A stretch of DNA of 64,000 nucleotides, taken from contig CM060733.1 in NCBI GenBank assembly GCA_030704615.1, positions 54,932,001 through 54,996,000 on the forward strand, written 5' to 3'. Below the pieces are notes generated by a model. The model ran no database searches. It was not told the origin of the DNA and was given only the letters and a program-made list of their open reading frames with translations. The DNA is from Takakia lepidozioides. Taxonomy: Eukaryota; Streptophyta; Takakiopsida; Takakiales; Takakiaceae. This document shows, in pieces, positions 1-12,076 of this stretch; the first letter of the stretch is position 1; every line of letters begins with the position of its first letter. Both the position numbers and the translations under genes were made by a program.

Positions 1-3000
1 GGCGTTGTCGTTCAAGTTTCTCAAAACAACTTCATCGAATGGTGTGTCTTGTTTTGGCAGGTCGAGGTACCACCCACAGTCTCTGAAGTGCGCCCTGCTC
101 CAGTCTCTGGCAATACCAGCCGTGTACATTGTCTTGTCATTGGAGGGGTCAGCCCATGAGTAGATGAAGTCTGGGTCATCGCTAAGGTACTTTTCCGGTA
201 TGAGGACATGATACATGTACCTGAATCACACACACAAAATCTAGGCAGTCATTCGATCTGAAAATGAAACAGATCACACATCAGGAAAAAGATATTGAAA
301 TGCAGGAAAGCAACACGCAGAAATCACCTTTGCAGTCCCGAATCGTTGAATCGAGCAGAAATGGGAAACACAAAATGCGGAGAACTGTTCTTTGACAAGG
401 GCAATTCAACATTGCTTCAACGCAAGGTTGTTTTCATTTACAGTGGAAATGGAAAACAGTGCTTGAAAACATCCTTTCGAATATCTACTGGTACGGATAT
501 TCAACATTGCGTTGGCGCAATGTTGATTTCCTCTGTTGAAACACATGTCCATGGTATCTGACAACCACAACTTTCCTACAATTGTATGGAAATCGGGGTA
601 TTGCTGCGGGACATTTCTAGCAATCCATACCACCAAACAACGTTGCGTCAACGCAAGTCTGTTTGATGGTACAGAATAGCTCTAAATAGCATTTCAAAAC
701 AGACTCCAAACAGACTTTATGTTCATCTTGGCAGCATTGAAACTGGAAATGACAGCAAATTATAGCCCAAAAACCCAGGTAAACCTACATAGCCTGGCCC
801 TTCATCAACCTTGCGTTAACGCAAGGCTGATTTTCCTGTCAGTTTTTCACCTTTCACATGGAGAAAAATGGCATTATGGGAGACCCCACCTATAGGAAAT
901 TGAAACCAAAACAACGGGATACAAGCTTGCGTTAACGCAATGTTGCTCGATTGCACATCCAGAGCCCTCAAAGCTCCCTCATAACCTGCAAATTTGAGCT
1001 GCTATATAGAAAGTACAACACAAGAATGCAGAAACATGCCCTTCAAGTACCAAATTTGTTTCAAGGAGGTCACACCTGTACAACACTCGTTTCATTGCTT
1101 GCTCGTTGTTGTACTGGTTTTTGAATTCGTACGACCTGGAGATTTCTTTGTCTTTCTCAAACTCCCTGACGAAGCAGTTGTTCCAGACAGCGAGCTTCCA
1201 TCTCCTGATGTAGGCCTCCAGTGTGATCCGGGGGCAAGCCATCTGGATTTTGTAGTCTGCCATGGACTCCCCAAGTGGAGCGACTGCACGTTTTTCTAAC
1301 TGCAACAAGAAAGCTCATAAGAATTCGCGAGACATTACGGAGCAACACTACTTTCTGAAAATGGTTTTGTGGAAACCATACCTGGCTCCAGAATGTGGCT
1401 TGTGTAGCCACTGGTCGAATGTGTGGTCGCTAACAACTTTTATTGCTTGTGTCTTCGAGTCCCTCTCAGGAGTTGGGAACATGTTGGTGTCTCTCACAAG
1501 TGGATCCGAATTCCAGATCTCCAACCACCTGATTTTGGTTGCATTGTCCACCATTGAAATGGAAAGACGATGTAGTTTCTCTTGAGTCATTTCTGGCTTA
1601 GAGCCATACTTGTCATAATGTGCTTTCACCTGCTCCAGAAATTCCGTGCCAAGACTTGGATCTGCTATCCGGATTTGTTTGTCGAATGCACTCATGAGGT
1701 TCTTCCTTTGATTGTTCATCTCGAATTTCATCATGTCCTCAAGCCCAGTTGCAGACCTTTGCTCTTCTGTGTGGGAATCATAGTACTCAGCTTTCGCCTT
1801 CAAACCAGTTTCTGCTATTTCTTGCTTGCATTCATAACAGGTAAAAGAATCAAACACTGGCGTTTCTTGACAAAATCTGCAGTAACAACAAGCAAACAGG
1901 TGTCAAGAAGCTTACAGTGTACATGTAGTCAAGAAAAGCCTCTCTTGTCAAGCTGTACCATGTGCTTGTCTTCTTCTCAGCACACCTCTTCATCTGCTGA
2001 GACTGAGCACATTCGTGAATGAATCCAATGGCATCAGCCCTATCTTCTGGATGCGGAATAGAGTGTGGCAGAGATTGGTCGTCACATGAGAGGTTTCATT
2101 GGACCTGGAAAAACCTTCAACTCATAAGTGGATTCCAAATTGTGGGAACTCGGAACAGACACAATGTTGGCAACTTACTTGTTTATGTCGTGCATGGCTG
2201 TAAGGAGCTGCGTGACACGTCCTTTGTGGTCGAGAACCATGGAAACCACGCTCCAGTGCCATTCGATGTCGTCCGTGTGCATGCTTGAAATGTAATCCAT
2301 CCAGGCAAGTAGTCTGTGGTTCCCATCCCAGACAAAAAACATCTTTCCCATGAATGCTTTTGTGGAGGCCTTTTTGGACAGCTTAAACTCGAACTCCCTG
2401 TTTACATCCCGCCAGCATGCATCCCAACTTTGCTCAATGTCCTCCGTTACAAGACACTCCTCTCCTTTCGTGTTCATAGTGGATATGTAGAACACTGCAG
2501 ATCCCTTGACATAGCCGTGAACAAAGTCGTTCTTCAACTTCGTGATGTCATTCCTCAATGCTGGTCGAACAGCGGGCATGGAGATCATCCTGCAAAGCAG
2601 AATGACCAGGTTTCCGCCGGGAACCTCCATCGACAGAATCACCTTCGACGAGTTCACTTTTTGCCCACCCATAATCTCCTCGGCCTTGTCTTCATAGTGG
2701 CCCTCCAATGACTCTTCCTCAAAATCACCTTCTGACACTGCCGAATCTTCCCCGACGGATTTCCTTTTTCTTTTCCTCTGCAAAGAATGAATATCCTGTG
2801 AGTGACAGATTGAGCTCCCATGGATCAACCTTGCGTTGACGCAAGGTTGAATGATGGGGATGTAGCTTAGTCTGAAAGGCATCCTGGAATTTCTTTTGAA
2901 CCCAATATATGCTTTGCGTTGACGCAGGGTTCTTCTGGGAGCTTCAAATAATCAACTTTCCCTACCTTGCAGTTCATTGTACGAGAATTCGGCCTCTTGG

Positions 3001-3635
3001 AGTGAACAAAAGAGGCATCAAAATCAGCCTCGCGTCAATGCAAGGTTGATTCGAGTGCTGCATCTGCTTCGATTCACCTAAACCCTAAACATACACTCTG
3101 GAGGTCGGCATCAACCTTGCGTTGACGCAAGGTTGATTAGGAGCTCTCGATTTGGTGTTCAACAAACAAAATATCTATTGGAAAAGTAGATTGCATTCTC
3201 TGCTTTCATCTTAGCAATTGATGATGCATCGGAAGCATTCATCTTCCCCAGCTCTGCATAGCTTGTTTGTAGTGCACTGCTGCACTATTTTCATGCCCAC
3301 ATCATTATACTTAGGAGGTCGAAATCAACCTTGCGTCAATGCAAGGTTGAAGTCGACCTCTATGTTTAGCATGAAAAAGACAAAAACAGAAAAGGCAAAA
3401 GACAGTTCATAGCCACCTCCGGTTTCTTCTTTGCACTTGATGATGCTGCTGAGGCATTCAACTTTTCCATGTGGTCTGGAGGTAGCATGCTTCCGAGGAG
3501 GTCCCGGTGGTGCAAAACAAGGGCGGATGACAGAGTTTCCGCGTCCATCTCTCCTCCCTGCTCTTTCGAGACCTGGTTCTCCACTCGCAGTGCTTCCTCC
3601 CGAGCCCAGCTCACTTCCCTCCAGCTCCACTTCAT
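1..3635 (-). CDS. Unknown multi-exon plant protein, 3' end beyond window, frame partly interrupted
   Basis: I do not recognise the function. Minus-strand exons, in order: 3635-3417, 2777-2179, 2104-1916, 1876-1382, 1299-1076 and 220 to the window edge. The junctions 3417/2777 (phase 0) and 1076/220 (phase 2) fit exactly. The second exon carries a basic patch RKRKRK, an acidic stretch, and the motif WDGNHRLLAWMDYI; it ends in AMHDIN before a GTAAGT donor. Later exons carry YIRRWKLAVWNNCFVREFEK and, at the edge, the Trp/Asp-rich DWSRAHFRDCGWYLDL. The exon 2104-1916 changes frame about halfway and has in-frame TGA codons. The junction 1382/1299 does not keep phase, and the gap 1877-1915 would be a 39-nt intron. 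It may therefore be a decaying copy of a family, or the middle may be mis-modelled. The start at 3635 was chosen because that frame has the right phase for exon 2; a longer ORF at 3325-3801 does not. Confidence 0.5.
402..946. repeat. Five ~28-bp palindromes within the last intron of the gene at 1-3635
   Basis: Near-palindromes lie at about 402-430, 500-526, 638-660, 803-830 and 922-946, all inside the intron 221-1075. The consensus arm is ATCAACCTTGCGT, mirrored around a central GTTAAC or GTTGAC. The copy at 803-830 has a perfect GCGTTAACGC core. Copies differ by a few substitutions and are spaced irregularly (about 95-170 bp), so this is a dispersed motif rather than a satellite. Confidence 0.85.
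2824..3350. repeat. Five more copies of the same palindrome within the first intron
   Basis: Copies lie at about 2824-2850, 2911-2931, 3023-3050, 3110-3137 and 3323-3350, all inside the intron 2778-3416. They share the arm ATCAACCTTGCGT with the copies at 402-946. The copy at 3110-3137 is palindromic apart from its two central bases. None is seen in the exons of the gene or elsewhere in the window. Confidence 0.85.
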
Positions 3636-3639
3636 CGTC

Positions 3640-5212
3640 CCTCCTCCCCCCTTCTATTGGAGGTTGCTCTTCGGTCGCCTCCGGGATCACTTCAAGACCT
3701 TCATCTCCAAACTGTGGTTGCAAAATCCTGTTTTGCCCTTCGTTCTCATTTCCGCCGGAGGTTTCTTCACCCATTCTAAGTTCCCGTCTCGCCTTCCTCA
3801 TCCTCTCCTTAGTGCGTGCCCTTTGCTTCTTTGATGTGAAATAAAGTGTTCTTTGACGCTTGCTTCTCCCTCAGAATGGGGTCACCGTCTCTGCAGAATC
3901 CAGGGTTGCAAGGACAATAAGGAAAAGAAGGAAAAAGAGGGCTAGGGGAGGGTCACCGCAAGGCCTTCAACGCCAAGATGATTGCTCGGAACAACCTGTT
4001 TGCCACATGCTCATTCCACATGCATGGCGAACACGTGCCAATCTAACCGTTATGAATATCTGCGGAAATCATTAGTTCATCTTCCATCCAAAATTCGTTC
4101 GGGTATAAACTCTTCTCATCCGAAAAAGTTCATTATTGGGTAATATCTTTTGGGATGTTTCAGAGGAATGTCAAGTATGTACAGTTGTACAGCAGTGCAG
4201 GTGCCGTTAAAATTGAATGGAAATGGGTATCTCTTCTGGACTCTCTGACATGACAGCCAAATGGCGGCTCTGTCAGTCAACCTCTCAACCAATGCACTGT
4301 TGGGGCACCTGCGAAATAACAGTTGGATTCTTTCATTAGGGCTGACATTATGCACTCCGCAGTTCGGCACTCTGTCACCATCCACTTGGTTTGCACGGGG
4401 ACACATTTCTTTGATGTGCCAACCCGCGTTAGGAGATCTGCAAGCAGGACCGATACCTGCAATTGTGTGTGAGCACTTTCAATATTCAGAGGGTGGCATT
4501 CTTGCCGGAATCTCTTGATGGTAATACTATTTTCGAGCTGCCTCCTCCTGGTCGCGTGGGGGAATTTCCAGTCTCCTGGAAGGAATGGACAAAAAAGCAC
4601 GATGGGCACCCTTGGTGCCGCACAAAAACCTCCAATATTCACAACAACGACAACCTCATATTCAGGCGAACAGTCTGTATGGGCACCTGAAATGCGAGAA
4701 CATGAATGCAGACACTTCGCATTGTCAGTGTGCAAAACCAAAGCGAATGGATGGTTGTCAGTGAGAATCCATTCAAGCCTAGGGTGACACCACCATACAG
4801 TAACACTTTTGTGTGCAATTCTGTAGGGTACCACCTTGCTGCCTTGCTTTGTGTGCGCCAGAATGTATTCTGTGGTGCATCGATTCAAAACCCTGACTAG
4901 AGCCTGTGTCCATTTCGGTTTTCACAACCACCCTGTGTCCAAAGGGATTATAGGGAGAGCGTTGACACAGTCTCACGTCTGATAAGGCAAGAGTTGGATA
5001 CCAATCCAACTGGAACCACATCTGCAATTGCCATGGGGGCGAGCAAGTCCTTTCTGGAAAGCCGTATTCTGTGTGCATCACTCAAATTCGGTTGGAGGAA
5101 TACTGGAGGGACCAGCTTTGGACATTGTTATGGACCATTTCTCAACTTTGACTTCTCCAAACATTAGGAATCAGGTGAATGCTTTAAGAATGGGCTCTGG
5201 GAGCCTAGTTAT
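3640..5212. other. Stretch without a supported gene
   Basis: The left part is the probable promoter side of the minus-strand gene. From about 4100 to 5200 several medium ORFs overlap on both strands without a recognisable motif. Part of it may be the decayed 5' end of the transposase-like pseudogene that follows. Confidence 0.4.
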
Positions 5213-6970
5213 ATGGACAATATTATGGATTTGAAGAAAAGGAGCATGTACGACTACATCCAAGATAGCGTTTTCCCTCCGGGACAAGAGCCAGGAAAGT
5301 GTTCTTGTTCAAAATGTCCACAAAAGGTGAGGGCAGCGGGGTCAGCCGGGTTTAAACGTATGCAAAGGGTGGCGATCTTGGCAACTGCTTCCTTATGTTC
5401 GATCACGTCAAGAGGGTTAAAGACTGGACCACAATGGCATGTCATGTTTACGACCCTGTGTATTAGCGGTCGTGACAATTAGCAAATTGTGTGACATGCA
5501 GTCAGAGGACACAGATTCACAGCAGCTCATGTGGGAAGCTCTCATTCGTGTTATGGCCTCCAATGGTCTCCCATCTCCCAATTTTGTTGGTTTTATGGCC
5601 GATAGTGCTCAAGCTAACTACAACGCTATTCGCATTGTGTTCGGGACGGGAGATCCAAAAGTGCCAATGCTTGGAAGAGAACGTACGTGTCTTTTCCATT
5701 GGACACAATCCCTGGACAAACACACAAAGACATACATCAAGCCAGATATGCAGAGTATGCATCGTCAACTGTGCAAACAGTACAAAGACGCCAAAACTAT
5801 GGGGGAAGCGAATACATTGTTCCAGACAATTCGTGCCTGGTGGTACTCATCTGGAGCGGCATCGAAGGACAGCATGAGGGCACTGGAAGACTAGTTCGCA
5901 TTTTGGCACTTCCGTTATCGACAGTGGGGAGTGGCCATGACAACGGTGAGTGGTTTGCATTCACCTTCGTTTGGGTGCTTCGGATATATCTTTTAGGGTC
6001 CAATCCTAATATCGACTTTGTGTTTTTTGCCTTGCAGCATATGTCCATTGAGGAGATGGCAGACATGCCTTCTTGCAATCTAGCGGAGACAGTGCACAAT
6101 ACGTGGTTGCAGCAATCTGGCAAAAAAGAAAGAGATTTGTATGCGGCGACGGCCGATGACCTTATTCGTGCTCTGCATTAGCAAACCAGATACAGGTCAT
6201 TCTTGAGGGGTGGCCTTGGTGGCAAAGGCCCGGACAGGAGCGAGTTGATGTTGCGGGTAGCTGGAAGATCAGGGGATCCCAGCAAAATAGCGTGGGCAAT
6301 GAGCATATGTGCAGATGGCACCCCTCTCGTGAGAAGAGTTCCCCATCTGGAAGGCGAAGAGAGATTCAGGTCTTGCAAACGGAAATTGGACACCCCTCCG
6401 GGATCGGATGCAGATTCCCATAGGGCGGACAGGGTCAACTTCTCGACGCCACGTGTTCCCTTGGATTAGAGATGGAATTGCGGAACATCCATAGGTGAGG
6501 GCTATTCTGCCCCAGACCGGACCCCTGCATCAAGCACTGTCACTGCAATGGTTGAAGACCAGAACGTGGTGCCGCATATAATCGAGTCCATGGGCTTGAC
6601 GCGGTTTGGCATATAGAACGCACAAGTGCTGGATCGCGTGTGGAAATGCGCGGCGATCAGGGCCACAGCAATCATGAAAATGTACATCAATTAATATCCA
6701 GAGGGAAAGAACGCACTGCAGCTCCTACATTCACGGGTTTGTTTCTCCCTTATGGACAAGGCGAGGCAAAGAACCACAAGTTTTGGTTTTGCGCTGACGA
6801 TTGTGGGAGATGTGTGCAGGGGACAGTGACGCCTTCCGTGGTGAGGAAGCCTATTCCACCAACCGTGTGGCCTGTGAAGATGGGCACAGGTCTCACTCAC
6901 CGAGAGATCGCAATGCTGGAAGCTCGGGGGCGATTGTGGCATAGCTTGCTAGGATTGTGTGCTTAGAATG
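5213..6970 (+). pseudogene. Decayed MULE-like transposase relative
   Basis: Fragments of one protein run along the plus strand: CDMQSEDTDSQQLMWEAL, then GFMADSAQANYNAIRIVFG, RTCLFHWTQSLDKHTKTYI, RAWWYSSGAA, FWHFRYRQWG, then SCNLAETVHNTWLQQSGKK and a C-terminal IPPTVWPVKMGTGLT. The acidic D..AQ...AI..VF...RTC.FHW pattern resembles the DDE domain of MULE transposases. A GT donor at about 5945 and the AG acceptor before 6038 suggest a real intron. It is broken by a frameshift near 5460-5480, a TAG at about 5892 where a Trp is expected before FAFWHF, and a TAG at 6178-6180 inside otherwise continuous coding sequence. The family assignment is inference; that it is broken is seen directly. Confidence 0.55.
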
Positions 6971-7020
6971 TATGGTGGACAGCGATGTATGTTGTGGCAC
7001 GATGCTTAGGTGCACGACAA
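6944..7020. repeat. Short dispersed repeat, copy 1 (second copy at 26835-26912)
   Basis: About 75 bp, starting near TAGGATTGTGTGCTTAGAAT and ending near TAGGTGCACGA, recur with few differences at 26835-26912. It abuts the end of the transposase-like pseudogene here and an LTR-like hairpin piece in the other copy. Confidence 0.7.
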
Positions 7021-7160
7021 CTGTCATGGTTTAGTCATGGTTAACTAGAATTACCTACTTCTAGTTAACTAGGATATTTTGGATATTTATATAGCCATGG
7101 ATTGCAGGAAGATGACCAACGATGGGGCTACTTTTGCACCCGACCTCTTGATCTATCGAC

Positions 7161-7282
7161 TATTTTGTGCGTTGGGACTTCATTTGGTCTCACATGCCAA
7201 GTGAGGTGTTAAACCTCACTTGGGACATGGGGATGGGTTTTCCCCTTGTGAGTTTTGAGGAGGGCTCATCTTCTTGTAGGTG
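7161..7282. repeat. LTR-like segment with conserved hairpin, copy 1 (copy 2 at 26641-26755)
   Basis: It begins GTTGGGACTTCATTTGGTCT, like the TGTTGGG start of many plant LTR and TRIM elements. It holds an 11-bp inverted repeat, CCAAGTGAGGT / ACCTCACTTGG, around a 5-base loop. The copy at 26641 keeps both arms intact while the loop differs, and both end in CTCATCTTCTTGTAG. Confidence 0.6.
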
Positions 7283-10200
7283 AGCCTCCATGAGCCTCTC
7301 CCACCTCCGTAGCTCTAGGTATTGAGAGGGAGTGTGGTGAGGGCTTTGTAGGGTGGATTCCTTTAGCAAAGGTGCCCTTGGCTCTGGCACACTTCATGGG
7401 TCTGCTAGCAGACTTGGGAGGGGAAGTCAGCCCGCCACACCCGCATGCAGTGTCTTACCACCAAGTCCGTTTAGGGGTTAGTGTGAAGTCTGTTGGAGGG
7501 TCTCCACCACTCGGATGGTGTCCACCAACCGGCTTCGCAGCTTCTTCAAACGCGTGACGTGCACAAAGTCGATCTAGTCAGGTCCGCCCTTCGCGCATGC
7601 TTCCTCCATTGCCTATACAACATAACACAACAGAGAAAGGCAGAGGGCCCAACAAAAAGGGAGAAGTGCAAAGAATGGAGGAGTCCAGAAAGTGTGAGAA
7701 CCAGCGAGAACGAGCACTACATACGAGGACAGACAGAGAAGCGAGAACCAAAACTACAAGTACACAGCAGAAGACGAGGAATGCAACGGCCTACGGGAGC
7801 AACGGTCTTGGCGACTGTTGGGGTCTAAGATGACTCTCCAAATCTGCGCGCGGAAAGAAGTCTGCGCAAGGAAGACAGACGTTGACATAAACGCAGATCA
7901 CAACACCGGCGGGAAGGCGAAGTTGAAGTTCAAGCTGACCCGGGAGCGGAAATGCAGTACACCCACGGCACGACGTGGCGCACCATGATTGACGCCGCCA
8001 CCGCCGCCGTTGCATTTACTAGGTCTACCCAGTGCACATCAGACCGAGTGAATAGCAGACATAGTCAAGTAGACTAGAATCAGCAGACCAATTTGAGCAG
8101 ACCAACACGTAATCCACTAAGTAAGTCCACCCGACTGCAACAGGCTGACAACGAAACAAACTATACAAAACAGACAGACTGGCAGGTCGACAGACTGGCA
8201 GGTCAACATGGTCATTGTTCCGTCGCCCTCTGTAACAAGCTGCAGGCAGACTAGACTGACGGTGCGACAGAGACAGTAGACTAGCTGAAAAGACTGGCAG
8301 GACAACAGACTGGCAGACGGAAGGGTGTAACGCCAAATTTTCGACGCGGCACCATGGTTTCACAGTTTCTCACAACAGACCAGCGTACACAGAAGCCGCA
8401 AGACCGTTGTCAGGACAGACTAACATTGCAACAGACTCGCGAACATATTCCAGGCCGATGTGAGGACACAGCCTCCCGAAGAGGCTCCGATTACCACACC
8501 AACGAAGCAAGACTAACGAAGCAACAGACATATGGGTATCCAGGCCGACAAGTATTGGCTGTCGAACCCAACTTTTTTACAGGGAGACCCATACTGTAGA
8601 TGTGAGATAGTTCACGAGTCTCAGGCTAACACAGCCCAACAGACACAAATGACAGACTGACGATAACTCTGCCCACGACACACATAACAGTTCATAGCTG
8701 GATATGGAATCTGCAATGTTTTTACACGCCCTCATGTGCATATGCTTCGGCGATTTTCGCTATCATCTTGCCCATGGTTACCGTTCCAGACTGAGGAGGT
8801 GATCTGACGGACGGATGCGGGTACCTCAACATGAATAATTATAAAATTGAACGACACCATATCCCAAATGTAAACTAAGGTCGTTTTTAGGCAGGCTTGT
8901 AATCGGTCGGCCCATTGGAATAAACCCTAACAACACATTGGCCATTTTGCGATGACCGGACAGAGGCCAAACCAAGTCGGCAAAACGCATTACATGTACC
9001 ATGAAATCGCAAAAACGGCCCCGCCAACAACAAAAAAATGACAAAAATAGTGGAAGCATATGCACGATGGTGGCTGTAGGGCTCCGACTCCTCTCCTACC
9101 CTTCCACATCATGACAAAATGTCACGAAAACACAAAGACACGAACACCAGGCAACGACTACCGCCTGCATGCACCGCAGTTGCGTACAACAAAGAGCGAC
9201 ATCTTGATGGCAATGGCGAGATAATGCCCTAAATTGGAGGGCTGCGATGGGATTCGTCGTGGACGGCCCAGATCTTGCGGGCGGGCGGACACGAGGACAG
9301 GCGGACTAGAGGGAGCGGACCGGCCGCAGCGGACAGGCCGGTGGACGGAGCCCGGGAGGGGCAGCCGCGGCAGCAGCGGCGGGTGTGGGCAACCACGGGC
9401 GGGTTGGGGGGGGGGGGGGGGTCGTCCCGGACAGGGGGCGGTCCTTCTCGCACGCGTTCATGACCCTATTATTGTAAAATGAGAGGCCTGTTTGACAGGG
9501 CGGTCCTGTTTCCAAGATATAGAGTCGATTAACTTAGGATATCTGGTGTTGGACATATGTTGCAGCTGACCCCACCATCCAAAGACTAAGATGTTTGCTG
9601 TAGCCTTGTGGAGAGAGAGAGAGCGAGAGGTTGGCAAAGAGACAGGGTGGTGCGACATATGTTTGAACAGTGACCACATCCAGACCAAGCAACAGGCATA
9701 TGACAGTTTAGCACACGTCGGCTGATGTAACATTCCTTGCGCTACTAACTGTGACATTCATGACAGTATTTCCTTCACGGTGGGACTTGGCTTATACCAT
9801 TGTGACAACCTATCCTCAGGCATCGTCTTTCATGCATGTCAGTGTTTCACCAGTAATCCCCACAGGAACAAACCCCATTAAAAGTCGTGGAAGCGATTGG
9901 CATCGCGTACAACAACAGTTCGTCCAACTATCTTGGAGATAAACTTAGTGGCGGCATGGCAGTCACCACACACGCGATGCCAATCGAGATAAAAGTTTCT
10001 TTGAAATCCGCAGTCATCTTCCCGCATTCAAACATCCCTGCAGGCAACTACTACCGACAGGTGTTTGCATAAAGTAGATCTACGGAGAAGGACGTGGTCA
10101 CCCCATCTGACCCTATCATCGTCAAGAGGGACCCAGGCTCGTGATGCTGTCCGTGAAAGAATTCGCACCCCCTTTCGAGCCCACGGGGAGGTATTACCCT

Positions 10201-10516
10201 CCAGCACGAAGTGGATTTGCGAGATCCCACTCACCATATCCGGGCCCACTCAGGGTGCTTTTGGAAGCTTTCGACAAATGCCTTTGGGACCCACACACGA
10301 GGTACCAACAAGTCATCTTCCACGCCACGACTTGGGGAAGACGACGCTCATGCAGGAACAGAATTGCACACTACAAAGGGAGCGAGCCTTGCGTACTCTC
10401 CCACCACCAAATTGTCTTGGAGCGCTCTTCCCTTCCCGCATGTTCTAGACTAGGGAGGCGGAGCTCCCAGTCCATTCATTGGCGGTGCTAGAAGAGGAGA
10501 GATTGTGTTACTTGCA
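7283..10516. other. Repeat-rich stretch without a supported gene
   Basis: It may include the rest of an LTR element after 7282. Region 8040-8330 is dense in degenerate CAGAC/ACTGGCAGG motifs. A GC-rich block at 9240-9450 ends in 16 consecutive G (9406-9421). No ORF here has a recognisable domain. Confidence 0.5.
8040..8330. repeat. Degenerate CAGAC / ACTGGCAGG repeat tract
   Basis: The words CAGAC, GACAGACTGGCAGGTC and AGACTAG recur many times in about 290 bp, including two adjacent GACAGACTGGCAGGTC units at about 8171-8203. It looks like a decayed short tandem repeat. Confidence 0.6.
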
Positions 10517-11479
10517 ATGGCACGGACATTTCCTGGTAGAGTGGCATCACTATGGTTGGGCCTGTTGCTAGTTGCAATATACTCTCTTGAAGGCGCATCT
10601 GCTTACTGTGTATGGAACGAGGCGACCTATGACATCACAGTACTACAGGTGAGCTTCTGGACCGATTGTCACCTGACAAATTGGAGCTCGAGAGATGGAG
10701 GGTTGCATATGCATCAAACAATCTTTTGCAAGCACAAAGGAGCCTGGAGGAAGACTTCCTAGGAGTTGCAGTAAAAGTGCCCTGGAGAGTCTGCTGTGAA
10801 TTGTTGTTCTACTGTGCAGCTGCTGAATTTTGGAGTTCGCAAGTACAAATCATAGAGCACAGGATAGGTAGTGCATGCATGTTCTTCTGTACACATACAT
10901 ATCGTGTAACTGTTAGAGAATCTTCTCGCCCATTTTGTGCAGCTTCCAGTTACAGACGTTTCCTTCAAAGCGGTGGTACCTCCGGGTGGTCATCAGTGCT
11001 GCGGCTGGCGGCAAGCAGGTTGCAGTCTTGCAAATTCGGAAAGCAACAGCTCTCCACACGCAGATCGATGCTCTACTACACCCCTTGCCTTCTTCAATTA
11101 CAGAATCGAATTGATGGAGGTTGAAGCGGCAGTGTTTCTGTCAGAGTTTGGAAGTCTCTTCAACACCAATGTCTCTTCCATGTTTCCATCGGACAAGCTT
11201 GAAACCTGGATTACAGACTTTGGAGGCGTCCGAGCGCGTGGTAGCTACAATTACCTTGCACCATATGATGCTGCAAGTATCATCCCAAACATCATCGGCT
11301 ACAACTACGTCCCTGACTTTGTAGTGAATGTCATCAACGGGGGCATAGCTGAGCATGATTTTGATGGTACCCATGTGCCAGTTTCTTGTTGGAAAGGAAC
11401 ATGTCGAGGCCAAAACGTGAACATGGATTGGAGCACTGGTCCTCCCCTCCACGTTTGCCCAGGTGGTGCAGGTAATTAA
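10517..11479 (+). CDS. Small secreted Cys-containing protein, two exons, function unknown
   Basis: Exon 1 is 10517-10648 and exon 2 is 10943-11479; the intron has a GTGAGC donor and a TTTTGTGCAG acceptor and the phase is 0. The joined protein has about 222 residues. Residues 1-29 form a clear signal peptide (basic start, then LWLGLLLVAIYSLEG), followed by mature YCVWNEATYDITVLQ. A Cys-rich motif HQCCGWRQAGC lies near residue 60, and further Cys occur near the C-terminus (SCWKGTCRGQN). No membrane segment follows, so secretion to the wall or apoplast is likely. Small secreted proteins with a CC...C motif of this kind occur in several plant and fungal families; I cannot name one securely. The reading frame ends in GCAGGTAATTAA, so a donor at GTAATT and a further exon are possible. 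The function is unknown. Confidence 0.55.
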
Positions 11480-12076
11480 TGAGTGAACTTCTTAGGATTC
11501 CCTACATGTATGTAGTAACAATTCAAACTGAGTTGTATCTACATTTCTGCCATTTTGTTGTAGCATTGTTTGATGCTGAAGGAAGTCTAATCTCCTGCTG
11601 GATGCAACATAATTGGAAGCTTACAACAGGAGCCTACATCTGAATCAATAATGAAGAATTCCTCACAACACCCAATGAGCCATGATTTGAGTCCTTGCAT
11701 GTCATTGGTTATCTAGTCAAAAATAGAAGACACAATGTTTGGTGACTACATCCATCAAGATTGTCACTCTCTTCAGTGAGAATGTTCCAAGGGTGTGCTT
11801 CAGCCTGGTTTTTTCCTTCAAAGTACTTCCAACGATGGCTTAACCTTGTACTGATTCCTTTACATACTAAATATCATCCCAACTTCCAAGTATGCTAGGA
11901 CATGGTTTAGTTAGGTTGTTTCCTGCCTATGCTCTAAAAAAGTTTGAATCCAGATTTTTTTGTTTCGTTGGTGCCTGTGTGGGGGGGATGATGAGGTCTA
12001 AAAAAGATTTTGCTCTGTGCTTATTGGATGGGTGTTATTGTAACTCGGCTCCTCCCCATCTCTATCGCCCTCCCTT
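11480..12076. other. Downstream flank, no gene seen
   Basis: AT-rich sequence after the secreted-protein gene with only short ORFs. It probably contains its 3' untranslated region. Confidence 0.4.

Noticed and set aside
402-3350. CRISPR-like array from repeated palindromes
   Set aside because: Spacing is irregular, the repeats vary, the context is a plant gene with introns, and no cas genes exist.
3325-3801. 158-codon minus-strand ORF as first exon of the gene at 1-3635
   Set aside because: At its GT donor it is in the wrong phase for the next exon, while the overlapping frame 3635-3417 fits. Its Gly/Glu-rich text is probably a shadow.
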